Assembly (NCBI GenBank): GCA_905181615.1
Contig: CAJIYH010000004.1
Location: 62,001-126,000 of the forward strand
Source of the DNA: an uncultured Flavobacteriaceae bacterium
Lineage (GTDB): Bacteria; Bacteroidota; Bacteroidia; Flavobacteriales; Flavobacteriaceae
Length of the DNA stretch: 64,000 nt
Direction: 5' to 3'
Positions 57,750 to 64,000 of the stretch are shown here, one piece after another (the first letter of the stretch is position 1; each line of letters starts with the position of its first letter). The notes beneath the pieces were generated by a model that was not told where the DNA came from, made no database searches, and worked only from the letters and a program-made list of their open reading frames with translations. The translations under genes were made by a program, and so were the position numbers.

Positions 57750-57988
57750 TTAGCTACAAGAGCCAGTGCTAAAGCTCTCTATCCCCCAGACACTCGCTTC
57801 ACATTTATTTGAATAAGTTTTATTGTTGCATCCACAAACAGGAGCATATTCTTTGGTACAGGCTATTTCTTCCCTATCCTCTATTTCTCTACAATCGTTT
57901 TCTTTAAGTTCTCTATAATCGTTTTCTTTTTTTTACAGCTAAAAATAGAAAAAGCGGTTAATAGGAAAATAATTTGTTTCATTTCCAT
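57750..57988 (-). pseudogene. Kazal-type protease-inhibitor lipoprotein, frameshifted in an A8 run
   Basis: On the minus strand an ATG at 57988 or 57982 opens a lipoprotein signal (IIFLLTAFSIFSC). A run of eight A follows the Cys; adding one A joins it to a frame ending at 57750 that encodes a Kazal domain with ACTKEYAPVCGCNNKTY, SNKCEAS and a final Cys, six cysteines in all. Kazal domains inhibit serine proteases. As read, the protein stops after about 30 residues. Confidence 0.68.
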
Positions 57989-58016
57989 ATTTAGATTAGA
58001 CACAAGATAACTAAAA

Positions 58017-58074
58017 CAAGCTTTGAAAACAATTTTGTAAATATGACTAATTAATTAGAGATTATGAAAAATTA
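58017..58074 (+). repeat. leader/signal-peptide cassette, copy 3
   Basis: CAAGCTTTGAAAACAATTTTG is followed by a diverged middle and TTAGAGATT-ATG-AAA. 47 bases from CAAG to the ATG of the cupredoxin pseudogene. It is the most diverged of the five copies. Confidence 0.6.
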
Positions 58075-58460
58075 CTTACCACTACTTATTAGTTTTGCGT
58101 TTCTATCTTGTGATTTAGATGATTACACCCCTGATGCGCCATCATCTACTTACTCAATTTCTTTAACTGCATAATAGAGATTATACCCTTGTAGGAACTG
58201 ATGCCAATGGAGAAGTTAGCGGTAATGAACCTTCAATAACAATTAGTCAAGGAGATACAATTAGCTTTGGTTTAAACGCTGCTAGTCATCCATTTTATAT
58301 CAATACAGTTCAAGGTAACGGTACAGATAATCAGTTAAGTGGCATAACTAATAATGGAGCTACAAATGGTGATGTTCGTTGGACACCTTCAGCTGCTGGA
58401 ACTTATTATTACCAATGTTCACCTCATAATGCTAAGTATGGAACAATTACAGTTCAATAA
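58064..58460 (+). pseudogene. cupredoxin-like lipoprotein, frameshifted
   Basis: The first frame (MKNYLPLLISFAFLSC lipobox, then DDYTPDAP...SISLTA) stops at 58172. Removing one T there continues it as NRDYTLVGTDANGEVSG into a plastocyanin-like domain: HPFYINTVQG (first His ligand) and YYYQCSPHNAKYG (Cys and second His) before the stop at 58460. The usual axial Met position is Lys/Tyr, so the copper site would be altered even if the frame were intact. Confidence 0.7.
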
Positions 58461-58497
58461 CAGACATATCTTCTTCAGTTTGTTTAGATAATGAAAA

Positions 58498-58556
58498 CAA
58501 GCTTTGAAAACAGTTTTTTTACATTGTTTTGATAAATGAGATATTATGAAAAGGCT
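58498..58556 (+). repeat. leader/signal-peptide cassette, copy 4 (orphan)
   Basis: CAAGCTTTGAAAACAGTTTTTTTACATTG, GATAAATGAGATATT, then ATG-AAA-AGG-CTA-CTT. The ATG frame stops after eight codons, so this copy heads no gene. 48 bases from CAAG to ATG. Confidence 0.65.
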
Positions 58557-58699
58557 ACTTTTTTTTCTGTGATTATATTAAATATAATCCAGACTAATGG
58601 AATTAAATTAAGTGCAAAAACAAATATTCCAACTGTTAAAGAGGGGATGCCTGTAAACACTTCAACTTCACCTATAAAAAAGTATAACACAAAACCCAT
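58544..58699 (-). CDS. possible membrane-peptide remnant
   Basis: The minus strand has a 51-codon frame with two hydrophobic stretches (MGFVLYFFIGEVEV; TVGIFVFALNLIPLVWIIF) and a basic end (TEKKVAFS). The frame is open for about ten codons before the ATG and continues the first span, so the true start may be missing. It ends inside cassette copy 4. It is either a small membrane protein or the tail of a lost gene. Confidence 0.35.
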   Translation of the reverse strand: MGFVLYFFIGEVEVFTGIPSLTVGIFVFALNLIPLVWIIFNIITEKKVAFS

Positions 58700-58733
58700 A
58701 ATTGTAAATAGAAGGGTTTTTTATGTGATATTA

Positions 58734-58856
58734 TTAAATGTTTGTGAATGTGTCACAAGTGTTAGAAGCTGTTACTCCTATTTGGTGCACAGAACATCTG
58801 TTTTCAGTATGGTTAACACAGTTAACACAAGAATTGCTTAAAGATAAATTTTCCAT
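58734..58856 (-). CDS. 40-residue cysteine-rich protein
   Basis: ATG at 58856 gives 40 residues with C-x2-C near residues 10-13, a later Cys, His and Cys (RCSVHQIGV) and a C-terminal TCDTF. The pattern CxxCxN...CxxH...TCDxF looks like a small zinc site and resembles short Flavobacteriaceae proteins that I cannot name. The same frame is open upstream to 58952 but that part is hydrophobic and unrelated in composition. It overlaps a weaker forward frame. Confidence 0.5.
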   Translation of the reverse strand: MENLSLSNSCVNCVNHTENRCSVHQIGVTASNTCDTFTNI

Positions 58857-58936
58857 AATAATATTGAATTTATTAAAAGTAATAAATATTATTACGCAAA
58901 TAGCTGAAAAGCAGTAGTTTATATTTAGATTAATTA

Positions 58937-59140
58937 AAAATAAGTGGAACATTATTTTGGATTGTTAGGTTCTATCTATTGGGATACGCTAACCCAACTA
59001 TTAAGGCTCACTACCAAGACTGGGAATGGGAAGAGTTAAAGGAACAAGTGGATGCAGCACATTCAAAAGTATTAAACGAATACAAAGCAAAAAAAATCTA
59101 CAAAGCTATTTACAGTAAAGGCAAAGAATTAGGTATTTAA
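58937..59140 (+). pseudogene. C-terminal remnant, possibly of a tyrosine recombinase
   Basis: An open frame with no start codon ends at 59140. It contains LLGYANPTIKAHY, whose LG-x-A-N-x(6)-Y spacing resembles the last motif of tyrosine recombinases (LGH...Y), and a long charged helix (EELKEQVDAAHSKVLNEYKAK). Only the last ~65 residues survive. The recombinase assignment is tentative. The rest of 58857-59412 (about 550 bases) holds this remnant, a terminator and the repeated 5' region of the next gene. Confidence 0.35.
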
Positions 59141-59230
59141 AAATACTTATCCAGATAGTCAACTTAAAAGTGCAGTAAAATACCAATTACACCTACTGCA
59201 TGACAAGCAGAATTGATATATTATAATTAA

Positions 59231-59254
59231 AGCCCTTCTTTTGAAGGGTTTTTT
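59231..59254 (+). terminator. intrinsic terminator
   Basis: Stem AGCCCTTC / GAAGGGTT with a TTTT loop followed by a T run; about 90 bases after the remnant stop at 59140. Confidence 0.75.
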
Positions 59255-59295
59255 ATGCATTATAATTTATTTTATCCAAGTTTTATATAAAAAAA

Positions 59296-59412
59296 GACTT
59301 GCCTTTGTTTATGGATTAATAGTTAAAATCATTTAACTTAATATAAAACCTTGTGTTTTGCAATTAATTTAATTAGTTTTCAAGCATATTATTAACCATA
59401 AATATTTTTAAA
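59296..59412 (+). repeat. second duplicated 5' region, copy 1
   Basis: Shares with 60793-60897 a reading-frame end (GAC-TTG-CCT-TTG-TTT-ATG-GAT-TAA, Asp-Leu-Pro-Leu-Phe-Met-Asp-stop), a T/A-rich spacer and an almost identical block CTTGTGTTTTGCAATTAATT before the next ATG. It covers the tail of a lost gene plus the leader of the following one. Confidence 0.7.
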
Positions 59413-60103
59413 ATGAAAAGAATTTTATTAATTACAGCCTTATTTAGTTTTGTGTTTACTAATGCACAATACTGTTTGTTTTTAGATTTTAAAGCAGAGC
59501 AGCCTGAAATGGTAGCTTCTTCTCTAAAAGGGATGATGGAAACTGAATGGGGGAAAAATATCCAAGGGACAAAGTCTTTATTTGCTTACTTACCTAACGG
59601 AACAAATGAATCTACTCACTCTCTTCAAATTTGTTTTCCAAATGAAGCTGCATTTGAGAACTTCTACGCATCTTGGAATCAGTCTCCTGACGCACAATTG
59701 TTTTTTGAAAAAATGGGCAAATTTTCAAAACAAATATCCGAATCTTTAAACACACCAATATGGTACAATGGAAAAGATTGGGCTAATGATAACGTATTTA
59801 TGCTTTATCAAATGGAAGTATCAAATCCTGGATTATATCTTAAGGAATTTCAAAGTTTCTCTCTAAAAATAGCGAAAAAGTTGGGTTATGAGAGACAATT
59901 CCTTTGGCATCGCTTTTCCTATCTTGGGAAAAAATAGTGATTTCACACATTTTGCTTGGATAGGTTCGCCCGATATTAAAACAGCTTTGTCAAACACTAA
60001 AAGAATGTTTTCTGACCCATTGTTTGCGGATTTTTCTAAAAAAGTTTCTGGCTTAAGAAAAGTCGTTAATACAACGATGTCAGTCCGAATAATGGATTAT
60101 TAA
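59413..60103 (+). pseudogene. secreted protein of unknown function, frameshifted by loss of GA
   Basis: The first frame has a signal peptide (LLITALFSFVFTNAQ) and about 150 residues, then runs out of register at 59890-59900. The second frame (to 60103) continues as DNSFGIAFPILGKNSDFTHFAWIGSPD. Restoring a GA in the GAGAGA run joins Gly-Tyr-Glu-Arg to Asp-Asn-Ser and gives about 230 residues. Two similar halves with a FAYL/HFAWIGSP-type strand hint at an internal repeat. No family recognised. Confidence 0.68.
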
Positions 60104-60138
60104 AACATTAAGTATAATATAAAGTCTGTTGCTCGAAC

Positions 60139-60168
60139 AGCCTTCACGTAAAGTGGGGGCTTTTTTTA
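60139..60168 (+). terminator. intrinsic terminator after the 59.4-kb gene
   Basis: AGCC...CAC / GTG...GGCT hairpin followed by seven T. The AAAGTGGGGGCT arm recurs, slightly changed, at 56275 and 62458, so it belongs to a small local family of hairpins. Confidence 0.55.
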
Positions 60169-60310
60169 TTTTTCAATTACACTTAAATTGCACATAAGCA
60201 ATCTATTTACTTTGTCGATTAACACTAGTTAAACCGTCTAAATCATCAAAAGACGTCAGATAATGAAAGCAGGCAGATTCTTCGGAGTTCCTTTTTCGTT
60301 TTGTGTGTAT

Positions 60311-60580
60311 TTAACTGAAACCATTTCTTGATTCCCACATCATTAAACCACATCCAATCATTATTATTATAATAATTACTATTGTCTTTAATATTCTACT
60401 AAAGTAATTTTTCTTATTCAAGCTATATAGTATCCAGACAGGGTAAATAAGGAAAAAAGGAATATCGTGCCACTCAACTGACTGAGGATTAACTATCAAC
60501 ATTATAAGACCACCTAGAAGAAAAACAACAGCTGAAATAAATCCTACCGTGTCTTGATGTTTTTTAAGTTTTTCCCACAT
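60311..60580 (-). CDS. small three-span membrane protein
   Basis: 89 residues. Basic start (MWEKLKKHQDTVG), then hydrophobic segments at about 14-30, 42-54 and 65-82. No family recognised. Between 60104 and 60310 only the terminator is visible. Confidence 0.6.
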   Translation of the reverse strand: MWEKLKKHQDTVGFISAVVFLLGGLIMLIVNPQSVEWHDIPFFLIYPVWILYSLNKKNYFSRILKTIVIIIIIMIGCGLMMWESRNGFS

Positions 60581-60618
60581 ATTGGTTGGTTTTGGTTATT
60601 TAAAACTAACAAAAATTC

Positions 60619-60815
60619 TTCACCCTTAGTGAATTCTTCTCATCCGAAGGAGGCTTCTTAGGCACTCTAAAGATGCTTGATAAGTATAATGTAGTTAGTA
60701 GATATTAGACACCTTAGAACAGCCCACCTTTTATTGGTACAACACTTCCGTACTATACACCCAAATTAAAACAAGAGGTAGATGAGGTTGAAGACCTTCC
60801 TTTGTTTATTGATTA
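60619..60815 (+). pseudogene. decayed gene tail
   Basis: One frame keeps a protein-like composition through two stop codons (60706, 60715): EGGFLGTLKMLDKYNVVSRY, then NSPPFIGTTLPYYTPKL and EVDEVEDLPLFID before its final stop. The last residues match the tail before the gene at 59413 (DLPLFMD), so it seems to be a second decayed copy of the same gene end. Confidence 0.45.
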
Positions 60816-60897
60816 AGGTTAAAGTAATTTAACATAAACTTGTGTTTTGCAATTAATTTAATTAGTTTTAAATATTATTAATCATAAATCAATTAAA
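60793..60897 (+). repeat. second duplicated 5' region, copy 2
   Basis: Counterpart of 59296-59412: GAC-CTT-CCT-TTG-TTT-ATT-GAT-TAA, then CTTGTGTTTTGCAATTAATT and a diverged end before the ATG of the NTF2-like gene. Confidence 0.7.
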
Positions 60898-61401
60898 ATG
60901 AAAAAATATTTAATTATTGCATTAGCAATGACAACACTTATTTCTTGTAACTCAAATACCGATATGTCATTATTTAAAGAGAATAAAGAAATAGCTAAAA
61001 AATATCTTGCTTCATATGAATCGCCAACAGACTATGAAAATTTTGTTTCTATGACCGATGAAAAAATTGAGCATCAATCTCCAATGTATGGAGCTGGAAT
61101 CGTTGGATATGAAAAAGTTTTAGAGCAAGGGAATTTCTATATGTCAAACTTTTCGGATGTTTCTTTTAATGACGCGAGATGGCTTCCGGGTGTTGATGAA
61201 GAAACCCTTAAGGCAGATGGTAGCGTAAGAGTTTACGGTACTTGGAAAGGGGTTAGTAATGCTTCAGGGAAAAGTTTTTCAGTTGACGGTTATCACTATT
61301 TCGTAATAAAAGAAGGAAAGATTGTTCAATCTGGTGACTTTTTTGATGCTACTGGAATGGTTATGTCTGTTCAACCAGATTCTGAAGAAGAAGTTGAATA
61401 A
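60898..61401 (+). CDS. NTF2/SnoaL-like lipoprotein
   Basis: 167 residues. Lipobox TTLISC (Cys17). The body (LASYESPTDYENFVSMTDEKIEH, GYEKVLEQGNFYM, VRVYGTWKGVSNASGKSF, YHYFVIKEGKIVQSGDFFD) has the helix-plus-curved-sheet pattern of NTF2-like/SnoaL domains. Function unknown. It shares its 5' region with the gene at 59413, which encodes an unrelated protein. Confidence 0.78.
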   Translation: MKKYLIIALAMTTLISCNSNTDMSLFKENKEIAKKYLASYESPTDYENFVSMTDEKIEHQSPMYGAGIVGYEKVLEQGNFYMSNFSDVSFNDARWLPGVDEETLKADGSVRVYGTWKGVSNASGKSFSVDGYHYFVIKEGKIVQSGDFFDATGMVMSVQPDSEEEVE

Positions 61402-61515
61402 TTTCACTTTTAAAGAACAACATATATTATAATTATTAACGTCACTAATTAAATTTAGTGGCGTTTTCTTTTAAACCATCGGCATATCCTCTTCAGTAAG
61501 TTCAGATAATGATAA

Positions 61516-61573
61516 CAAGCTTTGAAAACAGTTTTGTATATTGGATAGATAAATTAGATATATGAAAAAGCTT
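61516..61573 (+). repeat. leader/signal-peptide cassette, copy 5
   Basis: CAAGCTTTGAAAACAGTTTTG, TATATTGGATAGATAAATTA, GATAT then ATG-AAA-AAG-CTT. 46 bases from CAAG to the ATG of the alpha/beta hydrolase. Upstream, TCA-GTA-AGT-TCA-GAT-AAT-GAT-AAC precedes a stop that lies within the cassette, as in copies 2 and 4. Confidence 0.7.
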
Positions 61574-62410
61574 CTTCTCCTTTCGTTATTAATAACGATA
61601 TCATTAAATGCTCAAGAAAAAATACTCCTAGACTATCAAAAATGGGAATTAAAATCATTCAAAGAAAATAGGGTTTTTATTTCAGAGCAAGAAGGTGTAT
61701 ATCTAGATAATATATCTGAACCTGAAATGTACTTGTATAAAGCCAAGGGAGATTCTATAACAGATAAGGCTATGATAATTTGTCCTGGAGGAGCACTTCT
61801 TTTTAGTGCCTATGAAAAAGAAGGAGTTAAACTAGCTAAAAAACTAGCTTTAAATGGAATTACTGCAATTGTCTTGAAGTATAGAACATATCCAAGAAAA
61901 GGTTCTGTAATAGACTGGGCTGGAACATTATGGGGTAAACCTCAAGTGGTAATAGATAGTGCCAAAACAATACTACCTTATTCTTCAAAAGATGCCTTAA
62001 ATGCTATTGAGGTAATAAGGAATAACGCGTCAAAATACAATATCAATCCTGATAAAATTGGACTGATGGGATTTTCTGCCGGTGGAGCTGTTACTATGGA
62101 AGCTGCATATACTTCAATCTCCAAAAATCAACCAAATTTCATTGCGCCTATTTATCCTTGGATGGATATTGTTGGAGGACAAAAGGTTCCAAGTAATAAA
62201 CCTCCTGCATTTATTACCTGTGCTAATAATGACGGATGGAAAGAGATTCCTACTTCAAGTGTTCAAATTTACCAGGACTGGATTCAAGCGGAAGCAAAAG
62301 TAGAGCTTCATATGTTTAGTGAGGGGGGTCACGGATTTGGGATGAATAAAATAAATTCTCCAGTTGATAGATGGTCTCAATTATTGGTCGATTGGATATT
62401 AGCTTTATAA
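61562..62410 (+). CDS. secreted alpha/beta-hydrolase (esterase/acetyl-xylan-esterase-like)
   Basis: 282 residues. Signal peptide (LLLLSLLITISLNAQ), oxyanion-type ICPGGALL near 73-80, nucleophile S172 in GFSAGGA, acid D224 (CANNDGW) and H257 (GGHGFGMN). This is the layout of secreted carbohydrate esterases of the BD-FAE/Axe type. It is headed by leader cassette copy 5 and is the most intact gene of that set. Confidence 0.88.
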   Translation: MKKLLLLSLLITISLNAQEKILLDYQKWELKSFKENRVFISEQEGVYLDNISEPEMYLYKAKGDSITDKAMIICPGGALLFSAYEKEGVKLAKKLALNGITAIVLKYRTYPRKGSVIDWAGTLWGKPQVVIDSAKTILPYSSKDALNAIEVIRNNASKYNINPDKIGLMGFSAGGAVTMEAAYTSISKNQPNFIAPIYPWMDIVGGQKVPSNKPPAFITCANNDGWKEIPTSSVQIYQDWIQAEAKVELHMFSEGGHGFGMNKINSPVDRWSQLLVDWILAL

Positions 62411-62461
62411 AAATAAAAAAACCACAGGCTTTAAAAAACCCCACCTAAGCGTCAAGCTAAA

Positions 62462-62656
62462 GTGAGGGCTACAAAGCATCAATACCACTTTACCTTTATT
62501 TATTCAATAACTGGCATATCCTCTTCAGTAAGTCCAGGGAATTGTGAATCTATTATAGTAGTAAACGGAAATATTCAGTACTTCGTTAAAGGACAGAGAG
62601 TTAAGCCATGTGATTACTATAGATTAAGAAGTGAGATAAGAAAAAGGTTGCAATAA
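62462..62656 (+). pseudogene. short C-terminal gene remnant
   Basis: A GTG-started frame whose second half reads like real protein (SIIVVNGNIQYFVKGQRVKP, then a basic helix CDYYRLRSEIRKRLQ). Its first half (GCATCAA...CCACTTTACC...TCTTCAGTAAGT) repeats sequence found ahead of cassette copies 1 and 5. Probably the end of a gene whose other copies have been lost. No function can be assigned. Confidence 0.35.
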
Positions 62657-62702
62657 GGGGACAAAAAAACTTGTAATATATTGATTTAATTGATAATAGT
62701 TT

Positions 62703-62749
62703 TACTTGGTAAGGAAGAGGTCGGCAGTTCAAATCTGCTCGCTGGCTCA
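62703..62749 (+). tRNA. partial tRNA-Thr (GGU), 3' half only
   Basis: From 62706 the sequence has exact tRNA 3'-half geometry: anticodon loop TTGGTAA (anticodon GGT), 3' stem GGAAG, variable loop AGGTC, T-stem GGCAG, loop TTCAAAT, T-stem CTGCT, acceptor strand CGCTGGC and discriminator T. No matching 5' half (GCCAGCG, D-arm) exists upstream, and the 5' anticodon stem is mismatched. This is a truncated tRNA gene, as left at integration sites. Confidence 0.65.
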
Positions 62750-62758
62750 ATGATATCA

Positions 62759-62787
62759 GGGCATTCCGAAAGGTTTTGCCTTTTTTT
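62759..62787 (+). terminator. intrinsic terminator of the tRNA-Thr fragment
   Basis: GGCA-TT-CC / GG-TTT-TGCC hairpin followed by seven T, 10 bases after the tRNA fragment. It appears to be the original tRNA terminator. Confidence 0.65.
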
Positions 62788-62882
62788 ATTCTTTATAGCG
62801 CACTTATTACGTTACTTTTTAAATCTTCTATTATTCCACACATAAGCCCCATTTCAGAACCAACTCTAAAATTATCAAGTTA

Positions 62883-63809
62883 TTAGGGTGAAAAATTAAT
62901 TGACAAAATATCTTTTTCAATCAATGCTAACCATCGTGCATACATTTTACCACTAGGGTGTAAATTATCATTTGCTATGAGTGAAAGATCATTAAGTGCA
63001 TTTCTGGAAATATCAGTAATATTATAAAATTTTATATTTCGTTGATCAGCTTCATACTTAATAATATTATTAAACTCATTAATTTGTTTCGTTATTTCAT
63101 CTCTTTCTAAAGAATTAGCAAAGGGCGTAGCCCCCCAATCTGGAATTGATAAAACAAAAACCCTCTCTTTTATATTTCCACTTAATATAACGGCCTGATC
63201 AATAAGCTCAATGAAACTTGGTCTGAAATTCTCCGCCAATTGTCCTTGGAACTGATTATTTACTCCAATCAGAAGTGATACAAGTCCGTAAGGGGGTTCC
63301 AAAGTTGAATCTTCAATCGCAGCTATTAACTCTTGTGCTGTCCATCCAGTTTGAGCAATAACTTCTAGCTTATTAATTTCTGAATTGACTTTTGATAATT
63401 TAACTAAAAGCTGAACTGGCCAACTTTCTTTGACATCAACTGACTCTCCAATTGTATAGCTGTCACCTAAAGCCAAATATTTATTTTTATTATTAAATAT
63501 TTCACCTTGGACAAATACGGCAAACAAAGCATTTAAAGTTTGATTTGAATTTAGAAAAATAGTTAAATCGCTATTACTTGAATCATTTCCTTCCCAACCT
63601 ATAAATTCATACCCTTCATTTGGAGTTGCGGTTATAGTTACTTCCGTTCCTTCGTCATATGTTCCGCCATCATTTACACTTCCTCCTTCAGAAGCAGTTA
63701 CTGTTAACGTAAATTTGGTTACATCAGGAATAGGATTGTCCTTTGAGCAAGAGTTTATAAGAAGAAACAAAGAGAATATGAGTAGTAAACTTCTAAGAAG
63801 GATTTTCAT
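62883..63809 (-). CDS. SGNH/GDSL hydrolase lipoprotein with InlB-type repeat
   Basis: 308 residues. Lipobox LLINSC (Cys21); one divergent InlB B-repeat domain (about 32-97, TVTASEGGSVNDGGTYDEGT, GWEGNDS); then an SGNH hydrolase domain with S117 (ALGDSYTIGE), block III GVNNQ and the catalytic pair D281/H284 (NDNLHPSG). It likely deacylates a surface glycan or ester outside the cell. Monocistronic. Confidence 0.9.
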   Translation of the reverse strand: MKILLRSLLLIFSLFLLINSCSKDNPIPDVTKFTLTVTASEGGSVNDGGTYDEGTEVTITATPNEGYEFIGWEGNDSSNSDLTIFLNSNQTLNALFAVFVQGEIFNNKNKYLALGDSYTIGESVDVKESWPVQLLVKLSKVNSEINKLEVIAQTGWTAQELIAAIEDSTLEPPYGLVSLLIGVNNQFQGQLAENFRPSFIELIDQAVILSGNIKERVFVLSIPDWGATPFANSLERDEITKQINEFNNIIKYEADQRNIKFYNITDISRNALNDLSLIANDNLHPSGKMYARWLALIEKDILSINFSP

Positions 63810-63918
63810 AAAATAAAAGTATAATTACTAAAGAGGATATGCTTACGGTTTAGTTAACTATTAGAGTGCAATTAGCCAATACTGAGAAGAGCGGTAGTAA
63901 TCTCCTGAAGAAATTAAT

Positions 63919-64000
63919 CTATTTTTTTGATTTAAAACGTAATTTGATATTTTCTTCTAAATCAAGTAATTGTAAAAAATAAGTAGCAGTTGAATTTGGA
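63919..64000 (-). CDS. partial CDS at the right edge
   Basis: The minus strand is open from the window edge to a TAG at 63919, giving 27 residues (TYFLQLLDLEENIKLRFKSK is the visible tail). The composition is protein-like, but the product cannot be recognised from this tail. The gap 63810-63918 shows nothing clear. Confidence 0.4.
   Translation of the reverse strand, partial: PNSTATYFLQLLDLEENIKLRFKSKK

Noticed and set aside
58536-58841. Forward open frame of about 100 codons
   Set aside because: Its start lies inside leader cassette copy 4, it has poor protein composition, and the minus strand offers better frames (membrane peptide and Cys-rich protein) over the same bases.
62640-62860. 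Permuted tRNA (3' half before 5' half)
   Set aside because: No 5' half (acceptor GCCAGCG plus D-arm) was found after the fragment; a truncated gene is simpler.

Overview
The window looks like the chromosome of a marine member of the Flavobacteriaceae (Bacteroidota). The DNA is AT-rich. Promoter boxes follow the Bacteroidota form TAnnTTTG (ahead of ndk, the TPR gene, oxyR, recF and others). The gene content is typical: gldI, a long LepB, DUF3810, a WbqC-like protein, a DUF5683 protein next to parB, a PspC/PadR pair, a TonB-dependent receptor and many small lipoproteins.

Layout. 0-12 kb: tandem amidohydrolases, a DUF3810 metalloprotease-like membrane protein, a cyclophilin/FKBP lipoprotein, gldI-nrnA, ndk, and a DUF721 protein with recF, followed by a TonB-dependent receptor and a frameshifted DinB-like gene. 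12.5-25.8 kb: a forward run (TPR protein, ribH, small membrane protein, mutL, two rhomboids, EEP hydrolase) facing a reverse run (wbqC-like, lepB, dapB, DUF5683, parB, parA, FtsB-like, cytochrome c, PQQ-type sugar dehydrogenase). 25.9-26.2 kb: two tRNA-Pro genes (GGG and UGG), each with its own terminator. 26-34 kb: PspC/PadR, oxyR, a cyclophilin, NUDIX, acyltransferase, ECF sigma factor and Cu/Zn SOD. 34-38.6 kb: a DUF3089 hydrolase and a small cluster of sugar-type oxidoreductase/isomerase enzymes. 38.6-46.8 kb: surface proteins, including a frameshifted MORN-repeat gene and a giant propeller/tandem-95 protein split by a frameshift inside near-identical 0.59-kb repeats. 47.4-55.4 kb: the methylmalonyl-CoA locus (mce, meaB, mutA, mutB) with an aldehyde dehydrogenase, a nitrilase and a stand-alone relic of the MutB cobalamin-binding domain that has lost the cobalamin histidine.

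55.4-64 kb is accessory and decayed. It holds small secreted proteins, several frameshifted genes (Kazal inhibitor, cupredoxin, an unknown secreted protein), a 3' fragment of a tRNA-Thr gene with its terminator, gene remnants, and two families of repeated 5' regions. One family has five copies of a roughly 47-bp leader that runs into the first codons of different signal peptides.

The core genes read through intact, while six accessory genes carry 1-2 base lesions at A/T runs or GA repeats. This points to real decay or phase switching more than to uniform sequencing error, but read-level data would be needed to decide. I found no CRISPR array, no complete insertion sequence and no prophage. 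The most unusual items are the repeated leader/signal-peptide cassettes and the His-less cobalamin-domain paralogue.
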